Source: Dryocosmus kuriphilus (Eukaryota > Arthropoda > Insecta > Hymenoptera > Cynipidae). From it: a stretch of DNA of 64,000 nucleotides. The stretch spans positions 143,767,813 to 143,831,812 of the forward strand of contig CM076193.1 of assembly GCA_038277395.1 (NCBI GenBank), in the 5' to 3' direction. Below are positions 37,347-49,317 of the stretch, piece by piece; position 1 is the first letter of the stretch, and each line of letters opens with the position of its first letter. The notes under the pieces were generated by a model that saw only the letters and a list, made by a program, of their open reading frames with translations, searched no databases and was not told the origin of the DNA. The position numbers and the translations under genes are program-made.

Positions 37347-37699
37347 CCTCCCCTTGGAAAAAGGGGATGAGTATGATAGACTGCATTTTCCTGACCGATT
37401 TACTTAAAAACCATTAAATTTTAATAATTTATTTTGTTTGGCTCTACAAACATCGTAAAGAACCGAAAAGGTGAGTTAAATTTTACATGATGGCCGCCTG
37501 TTGTAAACTTGCACCAAAATACTAGTTAAACATAGAAAAAAACACAAAAATTAAATAAATATTACATGTAATCATTATCCTGTTCGACTTCCTCGAAGCC
37601 ACCATAGGTCGTTTTATAAAAATCATCCTCCTCTTCTTCGTTGAGGAGTTTTGCCATTTTATTTCCTGCATTTGAACGACGTTCCCTTTTTGAAGCCAT
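35638..37699 (-). CDS. Vps72: Vacuolar protein sorting-associated protein 72 / YL-1 (H2A.Z chaperone subunit)
   Basis: YL-1 is a subunit of SWR1/SRCAP and Tip60 remodelling complexes and binds H2A.Z-H2B. Five minus-strand exons give 379 residues: 37699-37566, 36953-36733, 36600-36418, 36320-35951 and 35869-35638. The N-terminus has the family pattern SNAGNKMAKLLNEEEEDDFY and TTYGGF, then an acidic stretch (VDSDFSIDENDEP), the basic KKKRRLVTKAYREP motif, a charged R/K/E helix, and the C-terminal YL1_C region (CERTFITFEN, then YMDPMTNLPFRNVQTFRLLREAY). The exon-2 donor is uncertain: a gtacga donor at 36733 keeps frame, while the nearby gtaatt donor would break it. Total length divides by three with the choice given. 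The gene lies head to head with the presumed ZFAND 5' exon, ~0.7 kb away. Confidence 0.93.
36955..37565 (-). other. Vps72: Vps72 intron 1 with a C31 tract and duplicated flanks
   Basis: The 31-C run at 37313-37343 is flanked by two diverged copies of a ~55-bp unit: ggaaaaggggatgagcgtga ... tgcattttt (37260-37311), and ggaaaaaggggatgagtatg ... tgcattttc (37355-37410). The intron otherwise holds AT-rich sequence. Confidence 0.6.
37313..37343. repeat. Poly-C tract (31 bases) in Vps72 intron 1
   Basis: Uninterrupted C run followed by tcccctcccc. The minus strand, which is the Vps72 sense strand, reads as G31. Confidence 0.95.
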
Positions 37700-38329
37700 G
37701 ATCACAAAATTAACTTTTCACCATATACTGTTTATATTATTAATTAAAAAATGTAAATCCTTGTTTGGCTTTTACTACAAAACACAATCACGGTCTATAA
37801 CTTTAAAATTTACAATCCTTCAGGTACTATTTTCACTTTGATTTTTTTAGAGATCATATCATTTCGGAATGTTGAAGCACTATAATAAACATATTTCTAA
37901 AATAATTCAGTATTTTTCACTTTCCACTCTTTTGTAAAAAATTTTAGGTTATGGTAAATAACCTCTACGAACTCTACAGTGTGGTTCACATGTCAGAGAT
38001 GCCGGAAAAATTGAGCTCGCGCGTGATTGGTTACAGGAATTTTCCTTAGTTTTTCTTGATTTTTTGACGAATTTGCCGATTTAGGATTTAAAATCGTGAA
38101 ATTTGGATGCAGTAAAAGTATCTCAAAGGTAGCGAAAATTAAAATAGCTGTAAAATTGAGATAAGTTACGTAACATGAGTAATGAGACATTTTTAATTCT
38201 CTTTAATGGGATTTCAAAGATTTAAACATATTCTACGATTCGAATTAAAAAGCTAAACACAACTTCAAATTACAATTAAAGTTAGAAAATAAAATAAAGT
38301 TAACCAATTTTAAATATTCGCGCTCTCTG
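37700..38329. promoter_or_regulatory. Likely bidirectional promoter interval, Vps72 and ZFAND 5' exon
   Basis: Separates the Vps72 start codon from the presumed non-coding first exon on the other strand. The left two thirds are AT-rich. Motifs that look promoter-like (CAGTGCTGCCACTACT, TTGCGCATGC) lie at its right border near 38336-38360. No TATA box convinces me. Confidence 0.35.
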
Positions 38330-38708
38330 CGAACAGTGCTGCCACTACTTGATTGCGCATGCACACTAGCGGAACAGTGGGGGCGTTCTAACTTTGCAGT
38401 TTGCACAAGTCATCGCATCAGACATCCAGTATTTGTCACTCTAGCTCCGGAATTGGTGGTTCTTGTTCTGCTGTGCAGAAGAGTCGGGTTGTTTTAAGTT
38501 CATTTTTTAAGTTAGCCCATGCACTTCCTCTGTGACCTGTGAAAAATCGGTGTGCTCGCGGAGAATCTGCACCCGGGGAACTCACACTCGCTACGAACGA
38601 CCGACCTCCTGCTGTTAGGAATTATGTGGGATACTGCTGTGGGATTACAATCGGCCACACGTCAAGTCAGCTGACATATTGCGTCCTGCTACACCACAGC
38701 AGCCTTAG
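38330..38708 (+). other. Candidate 5' non-coding first exon of the ZFAND gene
   Basis: GC-richer, unique-looking sequence that starts with promoter-like motifs and an initiator-like catcagacatc near 38420. It ends at a strong donor, cagccttag|gtaagtgt, at 38708. The only + strand gene to the right that needs a 5' exon is the ZFAND gene, whose coding exon is preceded by an acceptor at 63401. If correct the intron is 24.7 kb. RNA evidence would be required. Confidence 0.4.
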
Positions 38709-39929
38709 GTAAGTGTCGCAATCTCTTTAAACGTCCATCGCGAACCCAGTGACTATTTTTACCAAACATGCGTGAGGCTTAGTCCCTTGTCTTCTCATAC
38801 ACCTTCCCCACATCCTTCAAATTCCCATTCTCTTCTCACAACTTGATATGGAATATTTCCTGTTTGTCGGCTTCTTTCAGTGAATTAGGTTTGCATTTGA
38901 ATAATTACGTTTTACTTTGTTCTATAATTCCTATGATTGTATCCTCGTTCCTGTCAGCTTCTCTGTCGCAAGATCACGAAAGTCGTAGTAAAAGGCTCGC
39001 AATGCTTCGCAATCGGACATGGATCAACAAAGAAGCGACGCAATTTCGGGCCAAGTGCGTGTCCGTGGACTGAGGCTACAATTCTTGTCTGTAAATCACT
39101 TTCACATTAGTAATCAATGCTAGAAGTAGGATTTTGAGAAAGTATCGTAACTTCCGGGGAGATTTGAACCCAACCCCTAAGCTTGAGGTCCTCAGAGGTC
39201 AAAAGAACGCAGAACACGATTTTTAAGCAGGCCTACCAATCACACGATCTTTTATTTCATCAGTTTTTGTTCTATTACGTCACGTTCACGTTAAGAATAT
39301 TATTAATTAATTATTTACTGTACTATTTAATTCAAAATTATTTTTTACTATCATATTTTAATTTTTTTTTAAATTCAAAATTAAGTAGATTTTGAGGATG
39401 TTCAAACAGAACGAGAACGTAATAGAATAATCTGAGCACTGCATACAATCTTGTGATAAAAGACCGTATTTTTTGTCACTTACATGTGTTTTCAGTTATC
39501 TATTTCACAATTGGGTTTGTCCGTTTGTCTATCAAATTGAGGTTAGGGCGTTACGTTAAACGAGTCGTTTTAAAGAAAATTACATACGTACGGGTTTGTA
39601 GGTGGCTTAATTTATTCGAAAGTAAATTTTATTTACTAAAAGTGTTTGTGGAGTTTTCAAACGGTCGAATTCATCCAAAATACCAAAAGGATTCATCCGC
39701 CTATTACTGCGAATATCCTATTGAAAAACTGAAAAATAATTTGTCTACTTTCTTAGAGAATAAATAAAAAAATAAAGTATATTAGGAATAATTTTATATA
39801 GTTGCTTGAATATATTAACGTAAAATTTGTTACACGAAGTAAATGTTGCAGTGAAATTTTTTTTATTTTATCTGTACAATTGTGGTTGCAATTTTTCAAT
39901 AGTAAGTTAACAAGTTTCAAAATCAAGGT

Positions 39930-40580
39930 TGAATTATTTCGATTTAAATCGTTTAAAATTAGTAATCGTCGAATCGTGATCTATACTTAATTCTATTTTA
40001 ATGATTCAGAATTATTAAACGAATCATTCAACTATTGATGCTTCCAATTTCAAATAGTTCAATTTTTAACGTTTTTTATTTGTTAGTGTCCTTGAATTAT
40101 AATTGTACGAATTTGAAATGCTTTGAAAATTAAGATTTTGAATGATTGCTAATTTTAACGTTTTAATGTGAAATTTGTTTAATTTTTAACGTATTTTGGC
40201 TTGTTTATGATTAATCAACTTGGAACGGTTTACTATAAAAATTGTTGAATTTCATGCACCTAATTTTCAATTTTTTAAACCTTCGTAACTGTGTTTACAA
40301 AATTAATCTGAAAATGAACGATTAGATCAAATTATATATTTTTAAATGTAAAGTATTTTAGAATTACGCATTGTATAGTGAATTATTTCCTAATTGCAAC
40401 TTTAATGGAAAAAACTTCTCAAATTCAAAAGAATTTCAATTCGAATTCATTAAACATTGCATAATTTGACATGATATCAAGTTAGTGACATTTTCAGTAA
40501 TTGGAAAGATTTTTGTACTAAATTGGTAAAAAATTCCCGGTGAAAAATTAAATCTACTGTCATTTCTCGGTTTTTTCCGG
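39930..40580. repeat. Degenerate AT-rich repeat tract
   Basis: TTCAATTT-type words as in the other tracts. Its right end carries aaattcccggtgaaaaatt and tttctcggttttttccgg, related to the gggaattcccgg edges common to this family. Confidence 0.5.
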
Positions 40581-40989
40581 TCCATCTATAATGTTTATTA
40601 ATAGTATATGGATAAAGAATTTACATGATATTCGCGATTTAGTATTAGTATTATTAGCGTTAGTTCGAGAGTGAAGGCAGCTTAGAAACTGAGAAATAAT
40701 CAATTCACCCCATCTAGTATGACGGACCCCATCCGAGTTTAACCGAGCCAAGCGTTGCTTAATATCAGTAATCGAACAAGAAGCCTTAAACAATTCCACG
40801 TGCCATGTGCGTGATTATTTCAAAATTTTGAAAAATGATCATAAATCATTGGCTAAGGCTTCTCAAAAGTTTCCAGGTAGGCATTTGGTGCTACATTGTC
40901 AGTTAAACTCTCACATTCATTGTAATTTTTAGAATACAAATTCATGTAGCTGAAGTTTGCAACGCTTGTAAACGAACGTATTGGGCATT

Positions 40990-41170
40990 TTCACTTCATA
41001 TACAGCTAACTTCACTTCGTCAAGTGCTGAGGGGAAAACAGTGGACCATATGCATAGAAGTAAGCTTTATTTTTTAAATATCTTTGTAAAAAATAATTTC
41101 TCACCATAAGTGTATTTGGAAATTAGTTTTTATTTTCCAAGAGCTATTTAGTGAAACAATAAAATCAATA
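40990..41170 (+). repeat. Copy of the short repeat seen inverted around 262-925
   Basis: aacttcacttcgtcaagtgc, tgaggggaaaacagtgg, gcatagaagtaagctttat and attttttaaatatct match the arms at 262-328 and, reversed, 785-925, including the ctaatttccaaatac-type extension (in reverse here: gtatttggaaattag). Confidence 0.55.
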
Positions 41171-41265
41171 TGCTATCGATTTTTTACAAAGATATTACCA
41201 AAATTCGACACTTTTTACAACTTTGCCGGTGGTAGCCACGAATTATCCAGAATTTTAAGTAATTA

Positions 41266-41266
<1 letters not shown>

Positions 41267-41300
<34 letters not shown>
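41267..41300. repeat. Poly-C tract (34 bases)
   Basis: Uninterrupted run of 34 C between aattat and tttcctgg, the longest of three such runs in the window. Confidence 0.95.
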
Positions 41301-42669
41301 TTTCCTGGAACCATCACTGGCAAAGAATCTTTGCCTTATGTTAGGTGATAACAAAAAAAGTTTCATCCTAATATACCCTTATCGACCAACTGCTTTATTC
41401 ACCCACGTATTTTGAAAAATATAGGGTGAAGGAACCAATTACCGAGTCGATACCATTTGTCGAGTCGTCCTGGTTATTTTACAGATAAATAGTAAATTAC
41501 GTTACAGATATAAGTTACAATAATATTATACTATTTCACAATCTACTTTATATACGCACGCGCAAAAGTTGCGTTTTGTAAGATAAGTAATTTCTTCACA
41601 ATTAAATGTATTTAATTGTGTTTCCCACGAAATTAAGAAGAGGACGCCATTTGCTATTTTGTTTTTTGCGTGATTCCTGTCATATTTATATCGGGAATTA
41701 GTACATTTTTGAGCCAGCTTTTTGTTTATAAAGATTACCGCAGTATGTAAAGAAATAACATTTTCTATTGATAATTTCCATTTTTTTTTTTAAAAAAGAT
41801 GTTTACTATTATTTTAAATCAAAAGTCGGTAAATGGTTCCGTTTTTATCGTGAAGCTCCGTTTTTCAATTACTTGACAAGAAATGGAGTAAACGGTTTTA
41901 TCGTGCGAGCATCATTTTTCGATTATTGATCACCTAACAGCATGTGAGAAATTTTTTGTGTTCCCTAGGCTAGTTTACGACAATATTCTATAACTAAATT
42001 CATCAAAAAAACAGTATTCATTAATTAAAAACACTTTTTCGTTTTTATATTTAACAGAGTATCACGCAAAGTGAGAAAATATGTATTGTACAATATTTAT
42101 TGAGCAAAAGCATTTCAATTTAGATTTTGTCGACATGAAAAGTATAAATTAGTTATTTTGATAATTTAAAAAATAAAAACATTGTAGATCCAAAATTTCT
42201 GACACAGCATCCAAGGTATGAGATTCGACAAAATGGTTCCTCAACTCGAAAAATTGGTGACAGCGGTTCGAGGAGTGGGGTTTTTCATACGTTTCAATTA
42301 ATTGTCAATTTTTATCTCGCATCTTTTTTTTCGTAAAAAACTATGTAGGAAAATAAAAGTTCCATCAATTTCTTTTAGAAAGAAAGAGGTTTCAACCATA
42401 CAGGTGTTTTTATCTTTAGGAATTGAAATACCGAAGACGGTGCGGTTACTAATTCCTCGAGAATTGGTTCATGCGGAAATAAAAAAAGTGTATTATATTT
42501 TCGTTTATAAACGTTGCAGACTTTAATAATTACATTCAAATTCGAAAATCAATATCAGGTGGTGAAAATTCAAAATGAATGAGGGTGACCTAAATTTAAG
42601 GGGTTTGGCTTCTTAGAAGTGTCCAGGTAGGGATCTAGGTTTAGGAAAAGACTTTTTAGTCATGGTTTA

Positions 42670-43053
42670 GGGGCCATTCATAAGTTACGTAAGACATTTT
42701 TGGCGAATTTTGAATCCCTCCCCCTGGAAGGAAGCGTAAGATTTTTCGCAACCCCTCCCCCCACCCCATCTTACGTAGTTTTTAAAAAATAAAAAATATC
42801 GCATATTTTGCGTATTTTTATAATAGTGTAAACTGAATAATGGATCATGATATTTATTTAATAAAATTAATCAATCATAATTCATAAATATCTAATCGAT
42901 ACAAATGCTTAATTTCTAGAACGTAAAAAATTTTTTAAAAAAACCTTACGTAATACGGCCTTTGACCACCCCTCCCTCCTTATAAGAAGGCGTAAGAAAA
43001 AATCACCCCTCCACCCTCCCCACTTTGTCTTACGTTAATTTATGGATGGCCCC
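42670..43053. mobile_element. 384-bp MITE with GGGGCCATTCATAA-type inverted ends
   Basis: Left end ggggccattcataagttacg; right end, inverted, ggggccatccataaattaac. Both continue into cgtaagaca. Inside is a second inverted layer (ccctccccctggaaggaagc against ctccttataagaaggcgtaa). There is no ORF, so it is non-autonomous. Elements with this terminus are, to my knowledge, widespread in arthropods. I see no clear target-site duplication. Confidence 0.8.
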
Positions 43054-45999
43054 TTCGCTTTAGAGTTTAGAGTAGTGAGTTTAATTAGTCACGATTGTTG
43101 TGTTCAGAGATACGATTTACTTGATAAGCCTCCCACTCTACTTGCCCTGGAAATTTCTATTTCATTCTTTCACTCTCTTTTCTGTGGATCTTTCGCATTG
43201 TTGCGTGCGTTGGTGCGTATGACGTGTTGTACTCACTACGTTAACTAGGAGAGCATAAGCTAGGAGAGTGCACACATTCACGCCTGAGTGCCACACACAT
43301 TAACTTTTCACACATATGGTAGCACCCCCGCTTGGCCGCATGTATACGCACCTTGTGGGTACCATCACCTCCCTCTCCATTATAATTTCCCCCACTTTTA
43401 GCTGTGACGAGCTATTCGCCATCTGGGGAACCAATGACGAATGCAGGACGCACAATGTGTTCAGCGTCGGCTCACTGCCTCGTATATTTAATTAGGCTAT
43501 GGGGACCTTTCTTCTTTTTCTGCCTTTTGTCATTCTTTATTTGGTCCTTGGAATCAGGAAGAAATTGAGGAATTGAGTGTTGCGTTAACCATTAACGAAA
43601 AAAAAAAAGTAAAGAATCCATGGTGGAAAAATATTTGAAAATAGTGGGAACTTGAATAGGAGCTCACTTTTCGAGCGCGAAGTTTTGGATTGAGGAAAGT
43701 TATTGTGTAAATTGAACAAACATAAACTAACTAACAACATTGTTGTGAACCCAAATTCACAATTATTCTAATGAGAATGTTTTTTGTAGTATTCTTTTTT
43801 TCCCCTGATTTTCCCTTAAGATAAAAATGTAATACATTTTTATTTGCAAATTCATATTTATCGTGTTGTGAATGTCCAGAAGTTAACTATTTATTAGTAA
43901 TACGTTGTCAATATGGTTTATGATTAATAATATAATTAATTCACTCGTTGTGAAGTTTTTCTTAATTACACGCAATATAATCGCTTCTTATTCCACGAGT
44001 TTCTCCTCTTACACTTCACAGGGTCTATACGTGCTTTCTTGTCTTTTTACTCGACTCTACTTTGCAGATTGTAAGTTGCATTCATTTGTAGTAAATGTGT
44101 AATAAAAAAAAGGAGTTTTTTATTGGATAGATTGCAGATTTAATTATTCATTATTGATAACTTTACATGTGCATAGTCAATCTGAAATTTTGCAATTTAA
44201 ATTATTCTGAAGAGTGTTTCGGATTTTTAAATTTTGCAAATATCTATGAAGGAAAAAGTCACATTAGGACATTTTTTTCTACGTTTTTTTTTTAGCTGTC
44301 AGAACTATTTAAATGTTAAATTGTTGGCATTTTGCTATGGGAATTTAAAAAATCCACCTGTTCAAATATTTGAATAATGATAATCAGTTTTAGAATATTG
44401 TTAAAATTAACTTTTTTTATCAACAAGTTAGTTTCTCATGAGGCAAACATCTTTTTTCTTTGGGAAAAATGTCCTTATAGACTTTCTTGCGTTAAACATG
44501 TTCTGTGCAGAGTTTCAAAAAAGTGGTAAAGAAAGCAGAATAATTTTTTGTTCCGTAATTGGAGGGATAATTCCTCAAATCACATGGTTCACGAAATACA
44601 ATTAGACAATGGATATTTTTTTTAAATGTCGGCAAAGGGAGATTAAAGTAGGGCAATCCCAGCGAGTCACTTAGTAATCAAGAAAAAATTTCTTTTTAAA
44701 TAGAGCAATTGAAAATTAATTTTTTTAAATGATTCTTAAATATTGTTTTTACTTTTATAAAAAAATTGAATATATTTCGTTTTTATTAATAAGACTTTTC
44801 CAGTTTTTCCTCGGATAATAATTTCGATAAGGAAAACTCCCAACAAAGAAAACTAATTCAAATCAAAAAGATACATATAATAATATTATTAATCTTCTAT
44901 ATTGCTATTTTTATTCTTCGTAATTTTTTTATAGACTGTTTTGAATAACATACGGGAATTCCCAATAGCTTGACTAGAACCAAAGATAGGATTTCTAAAC
45001 CGCATAAAATGTTCGTTTCACATTTTTTTATTGCATAATAAGATTTTTTTAATCCAAATTAATATAAGGAATTCTTTCTTATTTATTTTTTATTTGTCAT
45101 ACAAGTTTGTAGGGACGTTTAGTGTTTTACGAATTATTTTGGATGCTCATGGGTCCTGGTGGAAGGCTTTGCCTATTGAATATGGTTTGGGTTTAACGTA
45201 TGAATTCCCATGTCTGTGCGAAGCTGTCCACGTGGGACTAGTGTGTTTTTGGAATGAGCAGCATGCAACTTCTGGATCGATCTAAAATACCTTCCAATAC
45301 GCACTCCTTTCCTTCCACAACCATAAAATTTTCCTAATCCCTGGTAATGTAACGAGACTAGAACCGAGAGAGTTTACACTTACCACGAAAGGGAAATGGC
45401 TTAATGTTATAAATAATAATAATAATCATCATTTTCATTCTCAGGAACCACAGTCAGTCCCCTATTCCCCTTTTTTTCTTATTTTTCCCCTTTTCCTCTT
45501 ATTTTTCTCAAAGTCCCCTTTAATCCCTATATTTGAGAATTTTGTCTATTTTTCCCCGTTTTTTCCTTTTTTTTTTTTAAAGCTGCGACAAATTCGTCAA
45601 GAAGAGTAATGAATAGAAACGTATTAAGGCCTCTAGTAAATTAAAATTAATTTGGAGTTGATTGTTATATGGCTAGATTTTTCGTGTTAGCAAACTGCGT
45701 ATTTGAAAAAATTCTTATTCATATTCGTAATTTGGTTATTTTCGTAAATATTTTTTTTCATTTCAGCTTTTTTTGCACTATAATATTTTTTTAGCTGAAA
45801 TAAAGAAATGTTTTGAACATGTGAAAGTTTTCAACTGATAAAAATGCATTAGAATAGAGATTTGAAAGTCTAAGGAAACAAAACAAAAAAATTAGAAGGT
45901 TATTTTAAACAGTCATTTTTGAATTGTTCAAATTATTTCTTTTTATCTTACATAGAAAAATATTTTGAACAACTCAGGGTTCTGTAATGAAAAAAATCT

Positions 46000-47088
46000 G
46001 CCCGCTTCGCGGGCACATTCTCATCGCGCGAAGTATGAGCGCGCCTAGGGCGCGCGTCTGTTGGCACTCGCGCTTCGCGCTCGATAATTACATTTTTTTT
46101 AAACACATTGTAGATTGGTAAAGTTTTTTAGTGATTTTCACAATAGAGGATTTCGATTCTTAAAAGTAAAACGATGAGTCTTATAAATAAATTTTGTAGC
46201 TCTTTCCAAGGTGAACAATTCTGCTTGTTAATATTTTCTCATATCTTGCATAGTTTTGCTGAAAAGTGGTTTTCTTTATATTTCATAACATATTTCACGA
46301 ATAACTCAAAAAATACGCGTCTGCTCAAAAAAATGGTAGAGAGCAAATTTGTAGATCTTTTTGAGGTGAACAACTTTGTTTCTTATTATTTTTCCGTATC
46401 CTTCATAGTTTGGCAGGAAATTTGAAATTTTTAATTTCTAATAACGTTTTATCGATTAAAACAAAAATCGTGCATTTTATCAAAAAATGGTTGAAACAAA
46501 ATTTGTAGATCTTTTTAAATCGAACAACTTTGTTCTTTACCATTTTTTTTGTATCTTGAATATTTTGGCGGAAAACCACAGTTTTTAAATTTTAATAGCG
46601 TTTTCTTGATTAAAACAAAAACCGTTCATTTTATCAAAAAACGGTTAGGAGAAAATTTGTAGATTTTTTTGAGATGAAAAATTTTACTTTCTTACGTTTT
46701 TTTTGTATCTCTCATAGTTTAGCCGGAAAATGAATTTCTCGATTTTGTTTAAACCGTTTTTGATGGATAAAACCATAACCGTTGGTCAAAAACCGCTGGT
46801 TAACGAACTCGTCCTTTCTTTTTGGACCTTAAAGTAGTGTGCCAAAGCGCAATCCAATCCGATTAGTCCTTCGAAAGTTATCGTGGGAACATACGACAAC
46901 GACAACGACGACAACAACGACGACAACGCCAACAACAACGACGACGACAACGCCAACAGACAGACAGACACGGTCGTAAAAACCATTTTTTCGGATTCAG
47001 GAGGTCTTAAAACGTGGAGATTTCATGAAATCCGCGAAAGTCAAATTTTGCATAAATCTAATACCTTCTCTGATGAGAATGTAAAAAT
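46000..47088 (-). repeat. R1 family repeat, full-length copy in minus orientation
   Basis: Read on the minus strand: the head starts at 47088 (acattctcatcagagaaggt), followed by the tgtctgtctg and gttgtcgtcgttgt microsatellite near 46880-46975, the gataactttcgaaggacta block, about four ~153-bp units, and the GC-rich tail at 46000-46090 (gagcgcgaagcgcgagtgcc, gcgcgccctaggcgcgc, hairpin tgcccgcgaagcgggca, then gatttttt). Confidence 0.88.
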
Positions 47089-48279
47089 ATACTACAAAAA
47101 AATATTTAACAAATTTTCGAACTTAGCTAAAAAAAATTTGTTTAGCTCAAAAATGAGCTCAATGTTTGAAATAAAACTTTACAGAAAAAGTGTATGGATT
47201 ATACTGAACATTTCATCCACTGAAAGGTTTTGATTGCTTACACTTACGTAGATAGACTTTGCGATTGAAGATACTTAAACTTTATTTGTGCAGTTACCCA
47301 GAAAAAAAATTAATAACTTTTTTCATAACAAAGGAGATAAACTTAATTACTCTACCAGCTTAGGTATAGTTTTAGACATATTTCCTGAAAATTTCAAGCA
47401 AAAACTTCAGTTTCTTATTTAGAACGAGTGAAGTTAGAAAATACGAAACAAAGAAAGGTACATTTTTTCATTTTAAAAAAAGACGCGCAATCCAAGTTCC
47501 TACAAGAGAATATGTTTAAAAAATTAAAATTTCAAAATGTTTTGAGAAACTGCCACGGGCCTTCCCACTCCTCGAAAAATATTTTATATCCCGTCCACAA
47601 TGTTTTGAAAAATTAGAGTTCAAAATTGTCCAACTTTTAATCTTTTTCTTTAAATCTGAAATACAACAGTAGGGATTTTTACTAAAGTAATTTATTGCCC
47701 TCTTCTCAGTAATTTAGTTTTAGAGAGTTTAATTTGAAAATAAGAGTTGGATCATTTTCTTTTAAAATTTAAGAATGTGAAATTATTTGTATCTGAAAAT
47801 AAAAAGAAAATGAGCATAAAAGAAAGTGAACGAAGTTCTTCAGGAATAAAGTGGAAATACCAAATTTTTAAAAAGTTACTTCTCGAGTCTCTAAACCTCA
47901 GCTTTCCTAAAAAAAAGTCTTCGAAATATAATCGAGCAAATGAAGACTTCCTTATTCTGTCGCCCACTGAAAAATGTAAAGCTGCCAATTCAAAGGATCG
48001 TAAAAATCACGCAAGAGTTCCCATTATTTGGCAAGTGCATCGTCATGCGTGGGAACCGAGGACAATGACGTCCGGATGCAATGACCCTGCAAAACGTAAA
48101 AATCCAAGACAAAAAAGTTGAAAACTGCGTGTATCTAAATTTCGTCTCGTTTGTCTCATTCTTTCTTCGAATAACCTTGAAATACACATTTTCGGCCTTG
48201 ATAAAAATACTGTACTAGGAATTTGGGGAATTAGCTCGGGAATTATAATAGCTTTCGTTGGATTCGGATTCGAGAGGCG

Positions 48280-48626
48280 TCAACGTCCCTCGTGACCTCC
48301 AGGAAGATAATACAAAGAATCGTTGGCCATTTTCTGAAAATTTATTTCGTTCTTCTGGAGGATTTTAAGAAATGTCAAACGTCGAGAGGCCCGATTTGCA
48401 CAACAATCGACCTTGTCGTGATCGTCGGGGTTTGTTTCCGTGCGTGGACGAGTCATCGACACGTGATCGCGGATATACGCGCCTACTTTCCAAGAAGTCG
48501 CTGGTGGACAGGATTTCGGTTTCATTCCAATTCCTTTGTCTAGGCGGGTGATTCTCCACGTAGCACAAATTTCTATGTCCCTGGTGTTTAAAAAAAATTG
48601 GGTGTCACTTGCCGACATGAATTTCA
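48280..48626 (-). CDS. Unrecognised 115-codon open frame, GC-richer than surroundings
   Basis: Open from an ATG at 48626 to TGA at 48280 on the minus strand, in a patch (about 47980-48630) of clearly higher GC than the intron around it. The ATG is directly preceded by ctctttcag, so the segment could be an internal exon rather than a start. The predicted product is hydrophilic, with no signal peptide or membrane helix, and matches no family I know. A 124-codon + strand frame nearby (47747-48121) has equally little support. It could be a fragment of an old gene copy or chance. I give no function. Confidence 0.2.
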
Positions 48627-49317
48627 TCTGAAAGAGTAATTTCTATGCCTATAAACAACGACCACTAATCACTGTTATTCCTAATATTCTCATTTTTCTT
48701 TAAAATTAGTTCAAACCAGCAAAACGTCAAGTCGGCCTGTCCCTATGCAGTTTTTTTTTCTTTTTTTTTTGCTAAAACCATATACACAATGTAATTGTTG
48801 TTGACGTCATTGTATTGTCTGACTTATTGTAATATCTTTAAAAAAAAATAGAAAGCTTCATCTTTAAGAAATATTTTACTCCTTTTTTTATCGTTGTCGA
48901 GTTTTATCCCCAGATTTGTACGTCATTGGTCGGTCTATCTGTAAAAAGTATTTATTTAAAAAAAAGTGCGCATCTAAGCATTGACACCACATTAGAATTT
49001 GCACATCTGTGTTTTAGAAGTTGTTGCACCTGCAAATCATCTGATCTAATACTACTACAGTGTCAATTTATTGACAGATGTGTGACAGTGAAATTGCTCA
49101 GGACATCATGTAAATCGTCATAGATCGGCTTTTGGTGATGTTTACAATAAATTCGTTAATTATTTACTTAGAAAATGAAATAATGTGTGTTCCTATTTAG
49201 CTATCGGACGCTAACTTAAAAATATCAGCAGTGTTAATAATTATATATATTTTTTTTAATAAAACTGATATTTTTGCGTCATTGGTCGGCCCTTTTTCCC
49301 CCTTTTTGTTTTTCTTT

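Noticed and set aside
39130..39200. Minus-strand GGTTCAAATC word suggesting a tRNA T arm
   Set aside because: No A box, D arm or pairing acceptor stem at the right distance.
42302..42526. 74-codon open frame in the ZFAND intron
   Set aside because: No motif, AT-rich codon pattern like the surrounding intron.
46883..47233. Asp/Asn-rich 116-codon open frame
   Set aside because: It is the R1 head microsatellite read on the opposite strand; no conserved protein.
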